Source: Sphingopyxis sp. H050
Lineage (GTDB): Bacteria; Pseudomonadota; Alphaproteobacteria; Sphingomonadales; Sphingomonadaceae
Length of the DNA stretch: 64,000 nucleotides
Direction of reading: 5' to 3'
Assembly: GCF_001468265.1 (NCBI RefSeq)
Contig: NZ_LNRZ01000004.1
Span: forward strand, 62,001-126,000
Part shown: positions 19,794-27,171 of the stretch, one piece after another
How positions within the stretch are numbered: the first letter of the stretch is position 1
Layout: each line of letters starts with the position of its first letter
The notes under the pieces: model-generated
Databases searched by the model: none
What the model was told of the DNA's origin: nothing
What the model saw: only the letters and a program-made list of their open reading frames with translations
Program-made: the position numbers and the translations under genes

Positions 19794-20633
19794 ATGTGTC
19801 ATCAGCTTGCCACCCGGTTCGGCCGCAACGCCCATCAGATCAGCGGCCGTGAGGCGCTCGACAACGAGGCGCTGTATCGGCACGTGCCGTCCATCTTCGC
19901 CCGCGAGGCGCACGACAGCCGTTCGGAGCGCTATGTCTATGTTCCGACCATCGACATCGTGGAGGGGCTGCGCCGGGAAGGATGGTTCCCTTTCTTCGCG
20001 GTTCAGTCGGTTCCGCGCGACGGCAGCCGCCACGGCCACGCCAAGCACATGCTGCGCCTGCGCCGGGACGACGGTATCGGCAAGCCCGAGGCGGCCGAAG
20101 TCATCATCGTCAACAGCCATGACGGGACCAGCGCCTATCAGATGTTCGCCGGGATGCTGCGGTTCGTCTGCACCAATAGCATGATCGCGGGCGAGCGGTT
20201 CGAGGAGGTCCGCGTGCCGCACAAGGGCAACATCCAGCACGATATAATCGAGGGTGTTTACACCGTGGCGGAGGACTTCCCCCGGCTGATCGACGCCAGC
20301 GAGACCATGAAGGAGGTTCGGCTTTCCGAGGAAGAGCGCCGCTTACTCGGCGAGGTCAGCCTGGTCGCGCGCTACGGAGAGGACGAAAGCCCGTTGCGGC
20401 CCGAGCAGATCATCGAGCCGCGCCGCCGCGAGGACATGGGTGACAGCCTGTGGACCACGTTCAACGTCATTCAGGAGAATGTCGTTCGGGGCGGATTACA
20501 GGGCCGCAAGCGCAATGCCGAGGGCCGTATCCGCCGCAGCCAGACCCGCGCCATCAACGGCATCGACCAGAACGTGACGCTCAATCGCGCGCTTTGGACA
20601 CTGGCCGAAGGGATGCAGCGCCTCAAAGCCTAA
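19794..20633 (+). CDS. DUF932 protein
   Basis: Encodes 279 residues matching the DUF932 family of plasmid, phage and conjugative element proteins. Signs are RYVYVPTIDIVEGLRREGWFPF, then RHGHAKHMLRLRR, a SHDGTSAYQMFAGMLRFVCTNSM core and a C-terminal NVIQENVVRGGL. The biochemical role is unknown; the family co-occurs with conjugative transfer genes. AAGGAG lies 7 bases upstream of the ATG. Four tandem GC-rich palindromes follow its stop. Confidence 0.82.
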   Translation: MCHQLATRFGRNAHQISGREALDNEALYRHVPSIFAREAHDSRSERYVYVPTIDIVEGLRREGWFPFFAVQSVPRDGSRHGHAKHMLRLRRDDGIGKPEAAEVIIVNSHDGTSAYQMFAGMLRFVCTNSMIAGERFEEVRVPHKGNIQHDIIEGVYTVAEDFPRLIDASETMKEVRLSEEERRLLGEVSLVARYGEDESPLRPEQIIEPRRREDMGDSLWTTFNVIQENVVRGGLQGRKRNAEGRIRRSQTRAINGIDQNVTLNRALWTLAEGMQRLKA

Positions 20634-20641
20634 CTATCGCC

Positions 20642-20772
20642 GCCGCAGGGCCGAGCTCGGCCCTGCGGCTTCGCCATTTCCGCGCCGATCCGCTGCGGCG
20701 GATCGGCGGCGGCCGCGCGTCCCCAAGGTCCGCGCGGCCGCAAAGGTTCGCTCGCCGGGCTGCCGCCCGGCT
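20642..20772. repeat. Run of four tandem GC-rich palindromes
   Basis: Directly after DUF932 come: a perfect 28-bp palindrome (20642-20669; half-site GCCGCAGGGCCGAG); then a 10-bp stem 20684-20693/20698-20707 with a 4-base loop; then a 10-bp stem 20710-20719/20731-20740; then a 7-bp stem near 20755-20761/20766-20772. All could form stable hairpins. The first may end DUF932 transcripts; the others are unexplained. Confidence 0.6.
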
Positions 20773-21149
20773 CGCTTTGGGTAGTCATTTCGGCAGTGCT
20801 GTTCTATGAAGTCCTCGGGCCGCTACGCGGCGGCCTGGGGTGTGGAAACCCCGGATTAACCGGTTCGGCGCCGGCCGTGACGGCGTCGCGATCCTTGACC
20901 ATGCGGTCGGGGAGCCTGCGACGTATGTCCAGGTGCCTCGGTGCTAAAGGTCGTAGGAACCGAGTTAATCCGGTTTTCCAACTCCCCGATCACGGGTTCA
21001 GGAGCTGTTTGCGGGGGCGCACCGCAAATCAGCAGCCCTGTGAATTGTCGAGGCATTGCAGATTCCGCGCGCAGTCATGCAGAACGAGCGCATCGAAAAT
21101 GCTCCGACATTGGCTTATTGGTTAACGCGGGCGGGAAGTCGGGGGCATC
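20773..21149. other. Intergenic region upstream of the QseM-like gene
   Basis: No supported gene. GGATTAACCGG near 20853 and GTTAATCCGG near 20964 look like partly matching sites about 110 bases apart. Two short candidate frames have no ribosome binding site. The right end should hold the promoter of the DUF2285 gene; its SD is probably the GGGGG just before 21150. Confidence 0.4.
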
Positions 21150-21422
21150 ATGGTCAAGATGGGATTCGATGAATGCGCGCCTGATTCGCAGCAGCTCACC
21201 AGCTATGACGAGGGTCATTTGGCGGACTATCTGCGCTTGTTAGATGCTAACGCAGATGGAACCGATTGGCGCGAGGCAGCGGGACTGATTTTCGGCATCG
21301 ACGCCGCCGTGGAGCCGGATCGTGCGAAGACGATGCATGACACTCATCTAGCTCGCGCGCGGTGGATAACAGAGGTGGGATATGCTCATCTGCTCGGCTG
21401 TCAGCCCCCGCTAAACCGTTAA
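21150..21422 (+). CDS. DUF2285 protein, QseM-like antiactivator
   Basis: Encodes 90 residues. The core YDEGHLADYLRLLDANADGTDWREAAGLIFGID followed by KTMHDTHLARARWITEVGYAHLL matches small DUF2285 proteins. In the Mesorhizobium symbiosis island ICEMlSymR7A, the antiactivator QseM belongs to this family and binds both TraR and FseA to block excision and transfer. The gene is 147 bases upstream of the fseA-like gene, with a palindromic site between them. Naming it QseM-like is an inference from family and context. No luxI/traR pair is visible in the window, so the upstream quorum-sensing input is missing or lies elsewhere. Confidence 0.6.
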   Translation: MVKMGFDECAPDSQQLTSYDEGHLADYLRLLDANADGTDWREAAGLIFGIDAAVEPDRAKTMHDTHLARARWITEVGYAHLLGCQPPLNR

Positions 21423-21426
21423 AATT

Positions 21427-21449
21427 GAACTCCAATTTGGATCGAGTTC
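21427..21449. promoter_or_regulatory. Inverted repeat upstream of fseA, candidate operator
   Basis: GAACTC and GAGTTC form a dyad with an 11-base spacer, 5 bases after the QseM-like stop and about 120 bases before the fseA-like start. A regulator of the fseA promoter could bind here; it does not resemble a TraR tra box. Confidence 0.25.
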
Positions 21450-21569
21450 GGTTGTTATGGTCCCGCCCGCGCGACATGGTTGTGCGCGATCTTCGCTCTA
21501 TCCTGTAGGTAAGGCGGCGACGATGTTGCGTTCTCCGAAATCCGCGCAGAGCGCGGCGGGGAGGATGCA

Positions 21570-22353
21570 ATGCCGACGCCACCTGGGCGTCGCCAGCGGC
21601 GCGCCGGCGGACTGTCCGACGCCCTCGGGCGCGCCGATTTAGCAGCTGAGTTCCTACGCCGAAACCGCACCTATCGCGCCGAACACACGCAGATGCAGCA
21701 GCGCATCGCGAGCGGCGCCGTCGCGAAGAACGCCGCCGAGACGGCGTTCGCGCGGCGCTGGGGGTTGTCCTTTCGCCACGGCGCCGGATGAGCTTTTAGA
21801 GTCGGTCATCTGGCGCCCGGAGCTGACCGCCGTCACGGTCATTCTCGACGCCGCGCCGGAGGGATTTGAGACCGCCGCCCCGGTCCCTCCGCGCGCGCTG
21901 GGCGCGCTGCTCGCCGACCTGGCCGGGATCGACGGCCGCCATGTCGTCGTCGCCGACGCGGCCGGCGAGCATCGGCTGTGGCTGCGCGATCCTGCACCGG
22001 GCAAGCCGCTCGCCGCGATCATTCCGCTCGACAAGGACTTCATCACCCGGATCGCGAGCCTGCTGCGCTTTCACCGGCGTCTGCTCGGCCGGACAGCCGG
22101 GCCGCTGCCGCGCGGCTGGCCGCTGACGGCCTATCGGCTCGCACGGCTCGACCTGATGCTCCGCGCGATAGACCTCCGTCAGAACGGCGCAACCTACCGC
22201 GAAATCGCGACAGCGCTGGGACGCGATGACGCTGCCCGTCTTTCCGCGAGCGACTGGAAAATGTCGGCCTCGCGGTCATTCGTCGTGCGCCTGGTCCGCG
22301 ACGGCATCGCCATGATGAATGGCGACTATCGCAAGCTGCTCCGCATTCGTTGA
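21570..22353 (+). CDS. fseA: FseA-like excision activator, two frames joined by a +1 frameshift
   Basis: The N-terminal frame (73 codons, stop at 21789-21791) carries a DUF6499-type domain: RADLAAEFLRRNRTYRAEH and RRWGLSF. The C-terminal frame, shifted +1, carries a DUF2285 domain: ESVIWRPELTAVTVIL, then LTAYRLARLDLMLRAIDLR and ATYREIATALG. In ICEMlSymR7A the products of msi172 and msi171 are fused by +1 slippage of tRNA-Phe from UUU to UUC to make FseA, the activator of rdfS. Here frame 0 has UCC UUU C at 21768-21774, and shifting at UUU-C reads S-F-A-T-A-P-D-E without a gap. The C-terminal frame lacks ATG, GTG and TTG starts for about 355 bases, so it can hardly be translated by itself. The fused protein would have about 260 residues. 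GGGGAGG precedes the ATG. Confidence 0.82.
21771..21774 (+). promoter_or_regulatory. Programmed +1 ribosomal frameshift site
   Basis: Frame-0 codon TTT is followed by C, so tRNA-Phe can slip one base forward from UUU to UUC; the next frame-0 codon is CGC. The frame-0 stop (TGA) is five codons further on. This matches the mechanism reported for FseA of ICEMlSymR7A. Confidence 0.75.
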
Positions 22354-22459
22354 TCGTCCTAAACGGCCCCTCGAAATTGGATTATAGGACTTTCACGCAA
22401 TATAAGGTCGCGCAGTTTCCGGCGCGGCGGCGTTGCGGCAGCAAAGTAACGACCTAACA

Positions 22460-22741
22460 TCAAGAACGAGCATTGAGAGCGGTGGCTATTAGGGGCAGGT
22501 AGCGACTAACTTGATCGCGGTCGCTTTGCTTCTCTTTGGCGCTGAGATCATGGTAGTCCGTCGCCGCTTGCCGATCCCATCGTTCCACCAGTTCGGCAGG
22601 CAAGACGAGCGAGCCGTCTGCTTGCCTGACGCCCTTTGAATGCATGTATCGCTGCCAATGTGACCAGCGCTCATGCTCGATCGCAGCCAGTTCGTCCATG
22701 AGACCGTACAAGACGGCATCGACGTCGATCGGATCGCCCAT
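22460..22741 (-). CDS. RyR-domain-like small protein, third gene of the TIR-caspase operon
   Basis: Encodes 93 residues. The pattern IEHERWSHWQRYMHSKG, then ELVERWDRQ, then LSAKEKQSDRDQVSRYLPLI resembles the small RyR-type domain ('EHERW...K..DR..V') seen in phages and in bacterial conflict systems, where it is predicted to bind nucleotide-derived ligands. It starts only 3 bases after the caspase-like stop, so the genes are translationally coupled. Possible roles include ligand sensing, buffering or regulation of the protease; none is shown. Two other frames overlap it but have no coding character. Confidence 0.55.
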   Translation of the reverse strand: MGDPIDVDAVLYGLMDELAAIEHERWSHWQRYMHSKGVRQADGSLVLPAELVERWDRQAATDYHDLSAKEKQSDRDQVSRYLPLIATALNARS

Positions 22742-22744
22742 CGG

Positions 22745-23734
22745 TTAGATGAGCCCGTCAGCGACAAGCTGCCGATAATGCTGTCCGAGAACCGTCAACT
22801 CGCAGGACTTGCTGTTCATCGCTGCGTGCCACATGTGGGCTTCCCCGACCGGACGAACCAAATTTACCTTCACATAGCGCTGTAACACCGCAAAGACCGC
22901 GTTCTTTTGGGGGTCTGGTGGCGGTAGATTTGGGTCAGCCTTCTGTTCCTCCGTGCGTTCCGGCTCGTAGCTGGGATCTAGGGGAAAATCATAGTCCGGG
23001 CGGGGGAAATATGTCGCCAGCACTTGCAAATCCGCAAGCGGGATCGGTGCTGCAGCCTTACGCAATGACACGAAGGTCTTCACATTGGTCTTGAACATAG
23101 GGCGTTGTGCCCAAGGGCCAAGAGATTGATCGATATGCGCATAGACGCTGCCGGGCGTTACGTCGCCAAGTAGATTTGCAGCCGCACCGCCGAGTGCATC
23201 GACGAATAGGCTCGTGAAGACACCGGCCCCACCTCCGGGAACTTCCATCGCATATTGCTCTGCGGTTGAAGCCGTCAGAATGGTCATGCCTTCCTTCACT
23301 TCGGCAATCATCTGCTCCGGCCGCGTGCCTGCAACGCCACTGTGGCAACTATCGAGAATGACGATCTTGTTCTTTGCGGGAGACTTCCCTGCGAGAGTCA
23401 TCAACTCGGAGAGCGAGAGACCATCGTCGCCAGACTTGCATTCCGTGCCACACAGAAAACCGCCAGTATCTTCAATGTAGCCATGACCGGCAAAATAGAA
23501 GAGCGCGATTTCCGAATCGTCAGCAAATAGTTCTCTAACCGCGTCCTTGAGCCGCCCCTTTTCGACTCGATCCGTCGCGCTGGTTCCAGTCAGCAACATC
23601 GGCGTGGCGAAATTGACAGTGCCGTCGGCATGCCGTTCGAGCACGCTTTTCACCGAGTGAGCGTCATTTACGCAACCACTCAGGCCGCCAATGTGGTCGT
23701 AGTGGTCGATACCGACAATGAGAGCCTTACGCAC
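22745..23734 (-). CDS. Caspase-like (C14) protease, type IV Thoeris-like effector
   Basis: Encodes 329 residues from a GTG. The caspase/metacaspase fold is clear: [22 protein letters not shown] at the N-terminus, the catalytic His in FYFAGHGY near residue 85 and the catalytic Cys in [10 protein letters not shown] near 128. The C-terminal third is Pro-rich then carries a compact tail ([18 protein letters not shown]) that could be a ligand- or partner-binding module. In type IV Thoeris, a TIR protein makes the signal N7-cADPR upon phage infection and a caspase-like protease responds by degrading cellular proteins. The TIR-like gene ends 12 bases upstream, and the SD (GAGGTG) overlaps its stop region. 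Confidence 0.8.
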   Translation of the reverse strand: MRKALIVGIDHYDHIGGLSGCVNDAHSVKSVLERHADGTVNFATPMLLTGTSATDRVEKGRLKDAVRELFADDSEIALFYFAGHGYIEDTGGFLCGTECKSGDDGLSLSELMTLAGKSPAKNKIVILDSCHSGVAGTRPEQMIAEVKEGMTILTASTAEQYAMEVPGGGAGVFTSLFVDALGGAAANLLGDVTPGSVYAHIDQSLGPWAQRPMFKTNVKTFVSLRKAAAPIPLADLQVLATYFPRPDYDFPLDPSYEPERTEEQKADPNLPPPDPQKNAVFAVLQRYVKVNLVRPVGEAHMWHAAMNSKSCELTVLGQHYRQLVADGLI

Positions 23735-23746
23735 AAATGCACCTCA

Positions 23747-24118
23747 TCAAAGCGAGTCGATGAAGCCGCTGATATTCGTGTCGCTCCAGACGTACGTGGT
23801 CACGCCCGCCAGACTGGTCCGGTCATTGGAGTAGGCGTAGATGCCTCGAATAGGCTTACCCTCTTCCTGAGCGCACTGAATCTCCCATTTTTGGCCGCTC
23901 GAAGTCAGCGAGTTTTTGCTTACGAGGACGATCACACCGTCTGAACGACGGATGCGAGTGCGCACCTTCGTCTTCCAATCATTGTCGTAAGCCTGCTTCA
24001 CCGACATGTCGATGAACTCATACGGAGCGCGGGGATGAAGCGACTGCCCCTTCAAGAAATCCCGCTGGCGTTCGTCTTCGATTGCGAACGCGATGAACAC
24101 CACTTTCTTGTCAGCCAT
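23747..24118 (-). CDS. TIR-like protein (ThsB/MTH538 type)
   Basis: Encodes 123 residues. The N-terminal strand KKVVFIAFAIEDE, the YEFIDMSVKQAYDNDW segment and the RSDGVIVLVSKNSLTSS segment, followed by KWEIQCAQEEGKPI with the likely catalytic Glu of KWEI, match the TIR-like family of Thoeris ThsB. Such enzymes turn NAD+ into cyclic ADP-ribose isomers when phage is sensed. I chose the ATG at 24118 (MADKKVV); two more in-frame ATGs upstream would add 16 and 25 residues. It is the first gene of the operon and faces away from rdfS. Confidence 0.78.
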   Translation of the reverse strand: MADKKVVFIAFAIEDERQRDFLKGQSLHPRAPYEFIDMSVKQAYDNDWKTKVRTRIRRSDGVIVLVSKNSLTSSGQKWEIQCAQEEGKPIRGIYAYSNDRTSLAGVTTYVWSDTNISGFIDSL

Positions 24119-24333
24119 CTCTGCCCCCAAGTGATTCTGGATAAGCCAGTAAACCTGTGATTGCATATAGCGGCTGGGACGCAAGGAAGACATAGTTCAT
24201 TCCGCTTCCGGCTGAGGCCGATCGCCCTCGCGGGGTGGTCGCGTCCGTGCAGCCGCACATCTTCATACCCCACCCGGCCGCCTCAGTTCTGACAATTACG
24301 CCTCCTGCCGCCACCGCCCGCAGGAGCAGTCAC
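24119..24333. other. Divergent promoter region between the TIR operon and rdfS
   Basis: Should hold the promoter of the immune operon on the minus strand and the FseA-dependent promoter of rdfS on the plus strand. It includes CTGACA near 24285 as a possible -35 for rdfS, and the SD hairpin at its right end. Confidence 0.4.
24302..24326 (+). promoter_or_regulatory. Hairpin hiding the rdfS ribosome binding site
   Basis: CTCCTGC (24302-24308) pairs perfectly with GCAGGAG (24320-24326) across an 11-base loop. The second arm contains the AGGAG that serves the rdfS start 7 bases later. The mRNA should fold so that initiation is reduced. Confidence 0.55.
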
Positions 24334-24600
24334 TTGTCCGATACGCCTCCCAATCTGCCGCCCCGCTTCCTGCGCACGCCGGAAGCCGCGCGGTTTCTCG
24401 GCCTCTCCGGCCGGACCCTCGAAAAGCACCGCTATTTCGGGACCGGCCCTGCCTACCGCCGGATCGGCGGGCGGGTGGTCTATTCGGTCGATGACCTGCG
24501 CGCCTGGGCCGACATCGGCATCAAGCACTCGACCTCCGATCCGGGGCAGGACGACCTCATGCCGCGTGCGGATTCGGCCATCGCTCGGAGCCGGCGATGA
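24334..24600 (+). CDS. rdfS: RdfS-like excisionase / MerR-type helix-turn-helix protein
   Basis: Encodes 88 residues from TTG. The helix-turn-helix LRTPEAARFLGLSGRTLEKHRYFGTGPAYRRIGGRVVYSVDDLRAW is the AlpA/Xis-type winged helix with the usual wing residues. RdfS of ICEMlSymR7A is a recombination directionality factor of this type, is activated by FseA and leads into traF, and the order here (rdfS, DUF2840, traF) is the same. Use of TTG and the sequestered SD should keep the level low. In this element the integrase is a serine recombinase, so RdfS may be a transcriptional switch for transfer genes rather than, or as well as, an excisionase. Its stop overlaps the next ATG. Confidence 0.7.
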   Translation: MSDTPPNLPPRFLRTPEAARFLGLSGRTLEKHRYFGTGPAYRRIGGRVVYSVDDLRAWADIGIKHSTSDPGQDDLMPRADSAIARSRR

Positions 24601-25103
24601 CCGTCCCACCGTCGCCCATGCGCCACCGCCAGCCGTCCGATGACGGCATGACCCGCGTTGAACTGACCTGGATCGAGAAGCGGATCGAGCACTGGATCAG
24701 GTTCGGCCGCGTCGCGGTGGACGAAATCGTTGATCGCCGCCGCCGCATCGTCCAGTTCCGTCCCGGCGCGATCTTCGCGTTCGTCCGATGGGCGGCGAAC
24801 GACTACGGCACGGTCAGCTCGCGCATTGACATCGTGCGCGCGGTCGGCGCGAACGAGCCGTTCACGACGCTCCCGTTCGTGCGGCCGGGCGGCGACATCC
24901 TGCTCAAGATCGAAGGCTGGCCCAAGGTCAGCCAAGTGCTCGCCGCGATCGACGCTACCGAGGCGGCCGGCGTCGATCCATGCGACGCCGCGCCCGATCA
25001 CTGGCGGCATGTCGCCAACCGGATCGCGGCCGGACAGCAGCCGCGCCCCTACACGATTGAGCGTCATCGCGCCTGGCTTAAGCGCCGGGAGATCGAAGGA
25101 TGA
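24597..25103 (+). CDS. DUF2840 protein
   Basis: Encodes 168 residues. The features RIEHWIRFGRVAVDEIVDRRRRIVQFRPGAIFAFVRWAANDYGTVSSRI fit the DUF2840 family found between the excisionase and traF of conjugative elements. The function is unknown. It overlaps rdfS by 4 bases (ATGA) and traF by 4 bases, so all three are translationally linked. Confidence 0.82.
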   Translation: MTVPPSPMRHRQPSDDGMTRVELTWIEKRIEHWIRFGRVAVDEIVDRRRRIVQFRPGAIFAFVRWAANDYGTVSSRIDIVRAVGANEPFTTLPFVRPGGDILLKIEGWPKVSQVLAAIDATEAAGVDPCDAAPDHWRHVANRIAAGQQPRPYTIERHRAWLKRREIEG

Positions 25104-25645
25104 CGCGCCGTGGATGGGCCATTGCGACAGCATCCGCCGCGTCGCTGTTCGCCGCGTCGTTCCTCGCCGTGGCGGTGTTCGACCCGTTCCCGCGCGTCGT
25201 CTGGAACGCCAGCGCCAGCGCGCCGATCGGACTATACCGGATCGAGCCGCTGCCCGATCCGCCGCACGGTGCATTGGTCGCCGTGAAGCCGCCACCAGCG
25301 CTGGCGCGATGGCTGGCGGAGCGCGGCTATCTCGGCGAGCGTGTGCCGCTGTTGAAGCATGTCGCGGCGCGGCCGGGACAGATCGTGTGCCGCATCGACG
25401 CGGTGGTAAGCGTCGATGGGCGGCCCGTCGTCGTCGCCCAGCAGCGTGACGGCCGGGGCCGCACGCTGCCGGTCTGGCAAGGCTGCCGCACGCTGCGCGC
25501 CGGTGAGCTGCTGATGCTCAACCCCGACCACGCCGACAGCATGGACGGCCGCTATTTCGGGCCGCTGCCGGCCTCGACGGTGCTCGGCCGCGCCACGCCG
25601 ATCCTCACCCGCAACACGCCCGACGCGCCGCTCACCTGGCGCTGA
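25100..25645 (+). CDS. traF: Conjugal signal peptidase TraF (S26)
   Basis: Encodes 181 residues: one N-terminal membrane segment (about 5-30), then the S26 catalytic core with the nucleophile Ser in NASASAPIGLYR near 40 and the catalytic Lys in VPLLKHVAARPG near 85, ending with the MDGRYFGPLP box. TraF processes and cyclises the pilin (TrbC) of RP4-type pili at the inner membrane; the trbC gene lies further down in the same element. Confidence 0.9.
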   Translation: MTRRGWAIATASAASLFAASFLAVAVFDPFPRVVWNASASAPIGLYRIEPLPDPPHGALVAVKPPPALARWLAERGYLGERVPLLKHVAARPGQIVCRIDAVVSVDGRPVVVAQQRDGRGRTLPVWQGCRTLRAGELLMLNPDHADSMDGRYFGPLPASTVLGRATPILTRNTPDAPLTWR

Positions 25646-25681
25646 CCCGCTTTCCCGCCCGCCAACCCAAAGGAGATTCCC

Positions 25682-26017
25682 ATGCAGATCGGCAGCTTCT
25701 TCCGCACCGCCAAAGGCTACGAAGGCATCATCGAGACGGCGACGCTCGACATCCGTATCTCGATCGTTCCGGCCGAGCAGAGCGACGCCGACAAGGCGCC
25801 GGACTGGCGCGTCCATCGCGGCGATGACGGCGAAGGCCCGGAGATCGGCGCCGGCTGGAATGAGACCGGCGAACGCGCCGGGGATTACGTCTCGCTGCGC
25901 ATCGACGACCCCGCCTTCGCGCAGCCGCTTCGCGCCGCGCTGTTCCAGAGCACCGCCGACAAGTCGGCTTGGTCGCTGCGCTGGAACCGTCAGCCGAAGT
26001 CGCGCGAGCAGGATTGA
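25682..26017 (+). CDS. DUF736 protein (copy 2)
   Basis: Encodes 111 residues with the DUF736 layout: IGSFFRTAKGYEGIIETATLDI, DKAPDWRVHRG, GAGWNETGERAGDYVSLRIDDP and a C-terminal SAWSLRWNR. It is clearly diverged from copy 1 (longer tail with SREQD), so the pair is probably not a recent duplication. AAAGGAG lies 6 bases before the ATG. Confidence 0.85.
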   Translation: MQIGSFFRTAKGYEGIIETATLDIRISIVPAEQSDADKAPDWRVHRGDDGEGPEIGAGWNETGERAGDYVSLRIDDPAFAQPLRAALFQSTADKSAWSLRWNRQPKSREQD

Positions 26018-26021
26018 TCCG

Positions 26022-26933
26022 GTGCGCTTCCCCATAATCCCTTTGTTCGCGGGAAAACCGTCTCATCCCTCCGTCCCGCTCGGTCGCAGGCCGGCCGGCG
26101 CGCGCAGCGAAGGTCAAGGGCGGCCAAAGGCCGGCGCTCCGCGCGCACCCTTGAGCGTAGCGAGCACGCTGGCAGGCTGGCGGCGGAGTGGAGTGGGATC
26201 GGCAGTGGCGCCTGCCGTCATGCTGCTGTCCGGCGGCGTCGCGTCTGTCCCGGCGGTGGCGCAGGAAGTGCCGGCGGCGCGATCGGCGGCCGTCCATCCC
26301 TATGCCGGTCATGTCGCCGGGGCCGCGCGGCGGTTCGGCATCCCGGAAGCGTGGATATGGGCGGTGATGCGCGTCGAGAGCGGCGGCAATGCCCGCGCCG
26401 TATCGCGCGCCGGGGCGATGGGCTTGATGCAGATCATGCCCGCGACCTGGGCGGGGCTTCGCACCCGCTACGGCCTCGGCTCCGATCCGTTCGACGTGCG
26501 CGATAACATCATGGCGGGCGCGGCCTATCTGCGCGAGATGCACGACCGCTACGGCAACGCCAGCGCTATGCTGGCGGCCTATAATGCGGGACCGGGCCGC
26601 TACGACGACTTCGTGTCGCGCGGCCGTCCGCTGCCGCCCGAGACGGTCGGCTATCTGGCCCAGCTCGCGCCGATCACGGGCGCATCGAGCGCGGTGGAGG
26701 CGGCGACCACTGCTACGCCTGATCCGTTCGCATGGCGTCGTGCAGCGCTGTTCGTCCGCACCGCTAGCGCCGCTTCGGAAGCTGTCGTCGGGCAGTCGGA
26801 CGGAGAAGAAGCCGCGTCCGAGCTGCCAACCGACCGGCCGACATCTGGCGGCGTTCGCGCTGCCGATCCGTCCGCCAATGAGCCGCGCGAAACGCTGTTC
26901 GTGTCCCGCGCCCGCGCGGGCCGACCGCAATGA
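26022..26933 (+). CDS. Lytic transglycosylase, conjugation-associated (VirB1-like)
   Basis: Encodes 303 residues from GTG. After an N-terminal export segment (VGSAVAPAVMLLSGGVASVPAVA, about 65-87), the soluble transglycosylase domain has RVESGGNARAVSRAGAMGLMQ with catalytic Glu in RVES, then PATW, then the AYNAGPG motif. Such enzymes cut peptidoglycan locally so that the mating channel can cross the periplasm. The start is uncertain: GTG at 26022 was picked because AGGA lies 9 bases upstream, but an N-terminus near the signal peptide is also possible. The C-terminal 75 residues have no recognised domain. Confidence 0.78.
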   Translation: MRFPIIPLFAGKPSHPSVPLGRRPAGARSEGQGRPKAGAPRAPLSVASTLAGWRRSGVGSAVAPAVMLLSGGVASVPAVAQEVPAARSAAVHPYAGHVAGAARRFGIPEAWIWAVMRVESGGNARAVSRAGAMGLMQIMPATWAGLRTRYGLGSDPFDVRDNIMAGAAYLREMHDRYGNASAMLAAYNAGPGRYDDFVSRGRPLPPETVGYLAQLAPITGASSAVEAATTATPDPFAWRRAALFVRTASAASEAVVGQSDGEEAASELPTDRPTSGGVRAADPSANEPRETLFVSRARAGRPQ

Positions 26934-27171
26934 TCGGCCTGTCGCCCCCCTCATCCGTCCGAAGCAGTAAGGGGGCTGGGGAGGAGGAAAACGGCAGGGA
27001 CAGACGAGGGCAAGATATAAGCCGCACCCCGTGTCGTCGAAAAGCCAAGGCTTTTCCGTGGCTTCACGCGGGGGCGTCGGTCGGCACGCGTGCCGCGCGG
27101 AAGGAAAAAGGCAGCAATATCAATGCGCCGAACGGCACCAAGGGCCGTTTTCGGCGGAAAGCGCCCCGGCC
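26934..27171. other. Intergenic region before the relaxase, candidate oriT
   Basis: These 238 bases separate the transglycosylase and relaxase genes. They contain two structures: a perfect 8-bp hairpin GAAAAGCC/GGCTTTTC at 27039-27056 with a 2-base loop, and the 12-bp palindrome GGCACGCGTGCC at 27083-27094. Origins of transfer commonly sit just upstream of the relaxase gene and have such inverted repeats. No nic site can be named by eye. Confidence 0.35.
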
